NCBI GenBank assembly: GCA_036250225.1
Contig: JAPZLL010000036.1
Coordinates: forward strand, 1-64,000
Length of the DNA stretch: 64,000 bases
Direction of reading: 5' to 3'
DNA from: Cercophora sp. LCS_1
Lineage: Eukaryota > Ascomycota > Sordariomycetes > Sordariales > Lasiosphaeriaceae
The notes beneath the pieces were generated by a model that worked only from the letters and a program-made list of their open reading frames with translations, did not search any database and was not told where the DNA came from. Every line of letters begins with the position of its first letter. The first letter of the stretch is position 1. The position numbers and the translations under genes are program-made. Of this stretch, positions 59,083 through 64,000 are shown in pieces.

Positions 59083-59968
59083 GGTTGCGGTTTAGCTCTG
59101 AGTCGACGAGAGGCGTCAATTGTGTTGAGGTTGTCGAATTGCGCTGTCGCGATGCTCGCCCGACTTTTTGAGATGGGGGGGAAATTCGACTTCACAGCTG
59201 CTTTTTTGGCAATTCTTGGTGGGCTTCGGCCAGTGGCAGCGGAGTAGGGTTTGGAGCTGCCAATCAGAGGCCGCAGAGGGCTGTGGGGCATGGAGACGCT
59301 GGTGTGATTCTATCTCAAGCCTGGTGTGTGGCTAACATCGGGGACCAGTTGGCCCTTGCACCTTTCCCCCTGCCACCGCCTTGGGTACGTACAGTGCGCA
59401 GTAGCTGTCAGATCAGAGCACACAATTCGCACCTGATGCCTCCAAAATCCGCCGAGGCGCGCCTGAGACCACACCGATCGCAAAAATACACAGTGCGAAA
59501 AAAACTAGCTTCATCACTATCCACACGTGGACTGCCCCGCTGTCGGGCTGGAACCTGGCCTTGCGGCTTCCTCGCTTCTCCAAGTTGACGTAAAGTGGGG
59601 GTTGAGCTTCCAACAGTCAGCCCGCCGGTCACAGTGGTCAGTTGCTCAACTACAACTGCCATCGTCAACTTTCGGGTCCCGCTAAGCTTTGTCCGAATTG
59701 TTGAGGCCAGCGTTTCGCAAACCAGCTGGTCGTGTGTTCCCCGGCCGATGGTGCTCCCCTCTTGACTACAAATTGTGTCGACAACCAGTACTTATCACTC
59801 CTTCCCCCAAGATTAAGGCTGCCGCTGCCCTTTGAAGTCCTTCGAGTAGCAACGACGGAACTTCTGGGTCTCTTTACCTTTTCGGCAGCCCGAACTACGA
59901 CGCTCTCCCATCACACCCGCCACCTTGCTACCAGGGTCCTGTGTCCCTGACGTAGCCTTGCTCTCGCC
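59083..59968. other. Divergent promoter region of uS3 and myotubularin
   Basis: 886 bp between two divergent genes. Short frames on both strands have no recognisable feature. No further elements can be named. Confidence 0.5.
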
Positions 59969-62470
59969 ATGTCGGCGCCACAAACCAAGCACGTGCGTCC
60001 TCCTGGGCACCCGTTCGGGAGTTCCGACCACTAAACCAGAATTTAGGTGTATCGTGATATACACGCTCTTCGAGGAGGAAACCCAGAACTCGGCGATCTG
60101 GTCCTTAACGATTTCCACCTCGTTTTCCGCTTTCCCCCTGGGTCCCAGCACTCGGCCGACCAGACCGACCAGGGTGTCAAGAAGCAGACGAAACAAGCCT
60201 GGTTCGCGTTCCATATAATATTGCAATGTGCATTGCGTGTAACGCCGCAGTCAAGCGGCATACCTTCGTCAATACGGATCCAATTCCGGGACTTCACTTT
60301 TGTCTGCTTCAACTTCAAAGACGACAAACAGGCTCGCGATGCTTTCGATTTCATACGGGCGAGAACATGTAGGCTTGGGAGTGTTGAGAAGCTTCTGGCG
60401 TTCAACTATCACCCACCACCGAACTCGCCAGAACGTAAGATTGATGGCTGGAACTTGTACGATGCGAGGGCCGAGTTCAGGAGGCAGGGAATAAGTGAGA
60501 AGGCAGCGGATCGGGGCTGGAGGATTACCAACATAAACACGGACTACGAATTTTCCCCGACATATCCCTCGGTTCTGGCTGTACCATCAAAGGTCTCGGA
60601 CAGCACTCTCAAGTATGGTGCTGCGTTCCGGACACGCGCCCGAATACCCACGTTGACATACCTCCATCCGGTCAACAACTGTACTATAACACGCAGCTCA
60701 CAGCCTTTCGTGGGTATAACCTTGAAGCGCAGCATTCAGGATGAGCGCCTTGTCGGCGCTTGCTTTTCCGCATCCACGGGCAGCCTAAACGATGCAACAT
60801 CGACAGGCACGAGTGAGAGTCCGGAGTCGAGCCAGGTGGACTTGAGTGCCGAGGGACCTTCGGATCCCTCGCTGTCTGAAACTGAGCGTATGGAGGGCGA
60901 GGCAAGTGGAGGCAACGCTTTCTACGACGAGAAGACTGGCAAACGACTCATCTATGGGGCCCAGCAACACAATTTGATTGTCGATGCTCGGCCCATGATC
61001 AATTCGATGGCCATGCAGGCTATAGGAATGGGGTCGGAGAACATGGAGCACTACAAGTTCGCCAAGAAGATCTTTCTCAATATTGATAATATTCACGTCA
61101 TGCGAGACTCTCTCAGAGCGGTCATCAACGCAATCAAAGACGCCGATATTTCCCCCTTGCCGCCGAATCGAGAGCTCCTAGCCAAAAGCAAATGGTTGGG
61201 GCATATTGCAGGAATCTTGTCTGGATCGGCTATTATTGCCAAACAAGTAGGGATTCAACACTCCAACGTGTTGATACATTGCTCAGACGGCTGGGATCGA
61301 ACGAGCCAGCTCAGTGCCCTTTCGCAGCTGATGCTGGACCCATACTACCGCACCATGGATGGCTTCATCGTGCTGGTTGAAAAGGACTGGCTTTCTTTCG
61401 GGCACATGTTCCAGATGCGGTCTGGACCCTTGGGCCACGAAAGCTGGTTCACAGTCGATAGTGACGCGCTTGCCGGAACCACAGTAAGGCCAGGGGAGAG
61501 TGATGGTCGCAGCGATGCCATTGAGAATGCCCTGGCCAGCGCTCGCCGATTTTTCGGGGGCAAGAGCAGCGACAAGGATGTCTCATCGGACGCGGACGAA
61601 CACTCCACTGCCGATGAAGTCAAACAGGTGTCTACCCCAACTGCGGTTGCTACCGAGGAGCAGAACACGAAACCAAAAGACATTTCACCTGTATTTCACC
61701 AGTTTCTTGACGCTACATACCAACTCCTCAGGCAACACCCCACTCGCTTTGAGTTTAACGAACGCTTCCTTCGACGCTTGCTCTACCATGTTTACTCGTG
61801 CCAGTACGGCACCTTTCTTTGCAACAATGAGCGGCAAAGAAAGAAGTTCCAACTGGCAGAGCGAACACGCAGCGTCTGGGCCTACTTCCTGAGTCGACGT
61901 CAAGAGTTTACCAACGACCAATACGACGCGGGAATTGATGACCACACGAAGGGACGTGAGCGTCTAATTTTCCCCAACTGTAAGGATGTGCGTTGGTGGC
62001 ATCAGGTCTTTAATAGGACCGACGAGGAAATGAATGGGGACTTGAATGCTTCTGCGGCGACGGCTGAACGTGTGGCGGCCTACCAGTCCCAGACATCATC
62101 GGGGCTATCAGAGCCGCCATCCGGTGGTAACGATTCGGGATCCAGCCTGAGTGAGCCGGTATCTAGGGGTCCAGCAAGCCCGCAACCGCCGAGTTTACCA
62201 ACAAGCAAGTCGATGCTGACGGGCATGGAGTCTGCCCACACAGCTTTGACTCCCGAAGCAAGGAGTCCTCCATCTCTGGGCAGGAGTGTCAGCACCAGCG
62301 AAGTGCCAGGCACACTTGCCGCACTCCAGGATAAGATCACGGCGTTCTCGATCGGAACAGGGGTATTTAGCAATGTACCAGGCGTGGCGAGTGTCACAGA
62401 TGGTGGAAGTCGACGCGGACAGAAGTCTAGTGATAGCTTGAGTGGCCAGGAGATGAAGAGCATGGACTAA
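59969..62470 (+). CDS. Myotubularin phosphoinositide 3-phosphatase (Ymr1 type)
   Basis: Exons 59969-59992 (only 24 coding bases, MSAPQTKH) and 60047-62470 (54-bp intron) encode 815 residues. A GRAM/PH-like domain at about 8-125 is followed by the myotubularin phosphatase domain: GWRITNINTDYEFSPTYPSVLAVP, KYGAAFRTRARIPTLTYLHP, and the active-site loop VLIHCSDGWDRTSQ with Cys420 and Arg426 (C-x5-R), then DPYYRTMDGFIVLVEKDWLSFGHMF. All catalytic residues are present, so it should be active on PI3P and PI(3,5)P2 at endosomes and vacuoles. About 150 residues at the end are Ser/Pro-rich and disordered; there is no FYVE domain. Confidence 0.92.
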
Positions 62471-63690
62471 CGGGGGTAAACTGCCACACTATTACGGTTG
62501 TCTTTGCATAGTTAGAGAATGGTCCCACCACAGCATGCATGTTAGAGGTGTTGGGGTATCGGTAGGAAAGCGAACATTCAAGAGATACCTAATGTGACCT
62601 CGGTCTTTGTCAAAACCTGCCGGAGTTCAAGTGCGAGGCCCGGCCACAGTTCTTCCCGCCGGTAATCGCTGTTGGTCGTTGTGTGTGATATCAGGGCGGA
62701 TAGCGGGCTCTTGCAGAGATTCCCTCTCCAAGATGACGACTGATCACCGGTTGCCCTGACAATACAAACAGGCTACCACGCGGCGAGGGGTGCGCTTTCC
62801 CTTCGACGATAGGCCATAATGCAGCCCATATGTCTTTTTAAATGGATTTGGCCCAGGTATCTTGGGTAAAATCTACTGCATAGTGGGTAGAAACAGAACA
62901 AGCGTCCACAGCTGTGTTATATTGCCCGTTTTTTTCCATCACCCACTTGGAAGGGGTAAGCAGGTGAATAAATGCATTTCCAAGAACAGCTGTATCGGTT
63001 ACGGGGCTCGCGGTTTAAACGAGCAGCGTTGATGTGCTGCTGAAAATAGAATGCTCCAAAACGAACAAAAAAGTGATTGAATGTCGAGATGAAGATTGAA
63101 GACTCAAAACATCCCCTGTCGAGGGCAACCCCTGTTCCTTCAAATGGCTTGCCTTGGCTCCGGCGGCTGCCAGCTTTTGGCCAGTGCGTTGGTGGGTAGC
63201 TGGGGTTCGCAATTTGTTAGGCTGCGAGGTGGTCTGCCTCAGTCCCGGCTTCTGCGCTGGGCACTGGCGAATGTGTGGTGCTGAAAGGAGCTTGCCTCAA
63301 CCTCCAACCTTTGCACCAAGCATTACATCAACCCTCAGAACCCCTTCACCACACACCACCCCGACCCAAGGCCATTTTCGATCTCTGCCTGCCGTCCGTA
63401 CTTTGCCGTGGTCCTTGTCATCGCCGCGCCTGCCAACCTGATCTCGAGCGCACCGAAACCTCTTCGCCGACAACCTTGACTGATCCGTCCACGGGTCGGC
63501 TAACTACAAAACAAAAGCGCTTGGTGCCTTCCAACCCAAGCCTCTTTGCGTTGATTGCATCACGCCCACCCGCCCCGTCCCGCACGCGATCAGCCTCCCA
63601 GCCCACCGTACCCATTAAAATCTTCGATATCGAAAGCATCAGTCGCTTGCCGCGGTCCCCGCGCCTCGAATCACAAATACCCCGCTCACG
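62471..63690. other. Intergenic region upstream of the PP2A gene
   Basis: 1.2 kb between myotubularin and the PP2A subunit, both plus strand. The last 400 bp are C-rich and likely 5' UTR and promoter. No gene is seen. Confidence 0.5.
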
Positions 63691-64000
63691 ATGGCCGACG
63701 CGACCAGCGCGAGCGACGAGCTCTATCCCATCGCCGTGCTAATCGACGAATTGAAGGTATGGCGGTGACAAACTCTCGGCCCCGTTCCCTCCCGCAGGTG
63801 TGCCTGCATGCGTCGGGGGCAACAGTACGATTAACACGTTTTTGGTCTAACAGCACGACGACGTCCTCCTCCGTCTCAATGCCATCCACCGCCTTTCCAC
63901 CATTGCTCTCGCCTTGGGCGCCGAGCGCACTCGCGAGGAGCTGATCCCTTTTCTTGATGGTGAGTCCAGCCCCGCCCCCCGCCTTCCCCGCCAACAGCAG
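63691..64000 (+). CDS. PP2A scaffold subunit A (PR65/Tpd3), 5' part only
   Basis: Exon 1 is 63691-63756 (MADATSASDELYPIAVLIDELK), exon 2 is 63854-63959 (HDDVLLRLNAIHRLSTIALALGAERTREELIPFLD), and a GTGAGT donor at 63960 leads into an intron that leaves the window. The 57 residues match the first HEAT repeat of the 65-kDa regulatory subunit A of protein phosphatase 2A, which carries the catalytic and B subunits. The family is about 600 residues long, so roughly 90 percent of the gene lies beyond position 64000. Splice sites and the family match make the call firm despite the short stretch. Confidence 0.9.

Noticed and set aside
58077..59171. 364-codon plus-strand frame
   Set aside because: Antisense shadow of uS3; caused by the codon bias of the highly expressed ribosomal gene.

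Overview
The window comes from the nuclear genome of a filamentous ascomycete, most likely a sordariomycete. The evidence is short GT-AG introns (mostly 46-125 bp) with CTAAC/CTGAC branch sites, Pezizomycotina-type genes (Zn2Cys6 regulator, siderophore transporter, Nnf1, a protein with a WAV3-like VWA), and an AT-rich repeat block at the left edge whose C-to-T and G-to-A changes look like repeat-induced point mutation (RIP). Species cannot be named from this. I resolved 17 protein genes, the last one cut by the window end. I saw no tRNA, rRNA or CRISPR. Every exon model was built by eye from splice signals and reading frame.

Layout. Positions 1-1794 are a transposon graveyard: RIP-eroded AT-rich DNA, a 512-bp LTR with TG...CA ends, and a second, 5'-truncated and heavily mutated LTR copy. 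Positions 1795-9809 are unusually gene-poor. From 9810 on the order is: a RING-PH-VWA protein with the domain order of the Far1/Ste5 mating scaffolds (+); a siderophore-type MFS transporter (+) whose upstream region carries two ATCWGATAA iron-GATA sites; a saccharopine-dehydrogenase-like reductase (-); ribosomal protein eL43 split into eight exons (+); a RING+PHD protein of PHRF1/Asr1 type (+); mitochondrial ribosomal protein mL46 (+); a long low-complexity protein (-); a small secreted protein with an acidic reading frame beyond its stop (-); a protein made of two tandem copies of one domain (-); a cytochrome b561-like membrane protein with a very long disordered tail (+); kinetochore Nnf1 (+); a PH-domain protein (-); a G3BP-like NTF2/RRM/RGG protein (-); a Zn2Cys6 transcription factor (+); a Ser-rich secreted protein (+); ribosomal protein uS3 (-); a myotubularin phosphatase (+); and the start of the PP2A scaffold subunit A (+).

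The genes do not form one pathway. Most are core housekeeping genes (translation, mitochondrial translation, kinetochore, phosphoinositide and phosphatase signalling, stress granules), with a few accessory genes (siderophore uptake, secreted proteins, regulator). Gene-free stretches of 2-8 kb separate some of them. The points most worth a second look are the 8-, 11- and 15-nt microexons of eL43, the in-frame Asp-rich extension after the stop of the small secreted protein, the Far1/Ste5-like protein with a degenerate VWA metal site, the b561 protein with three Gly-rich hydrophobic segments in its tail, and the paired iron-regulatory GATA sites.
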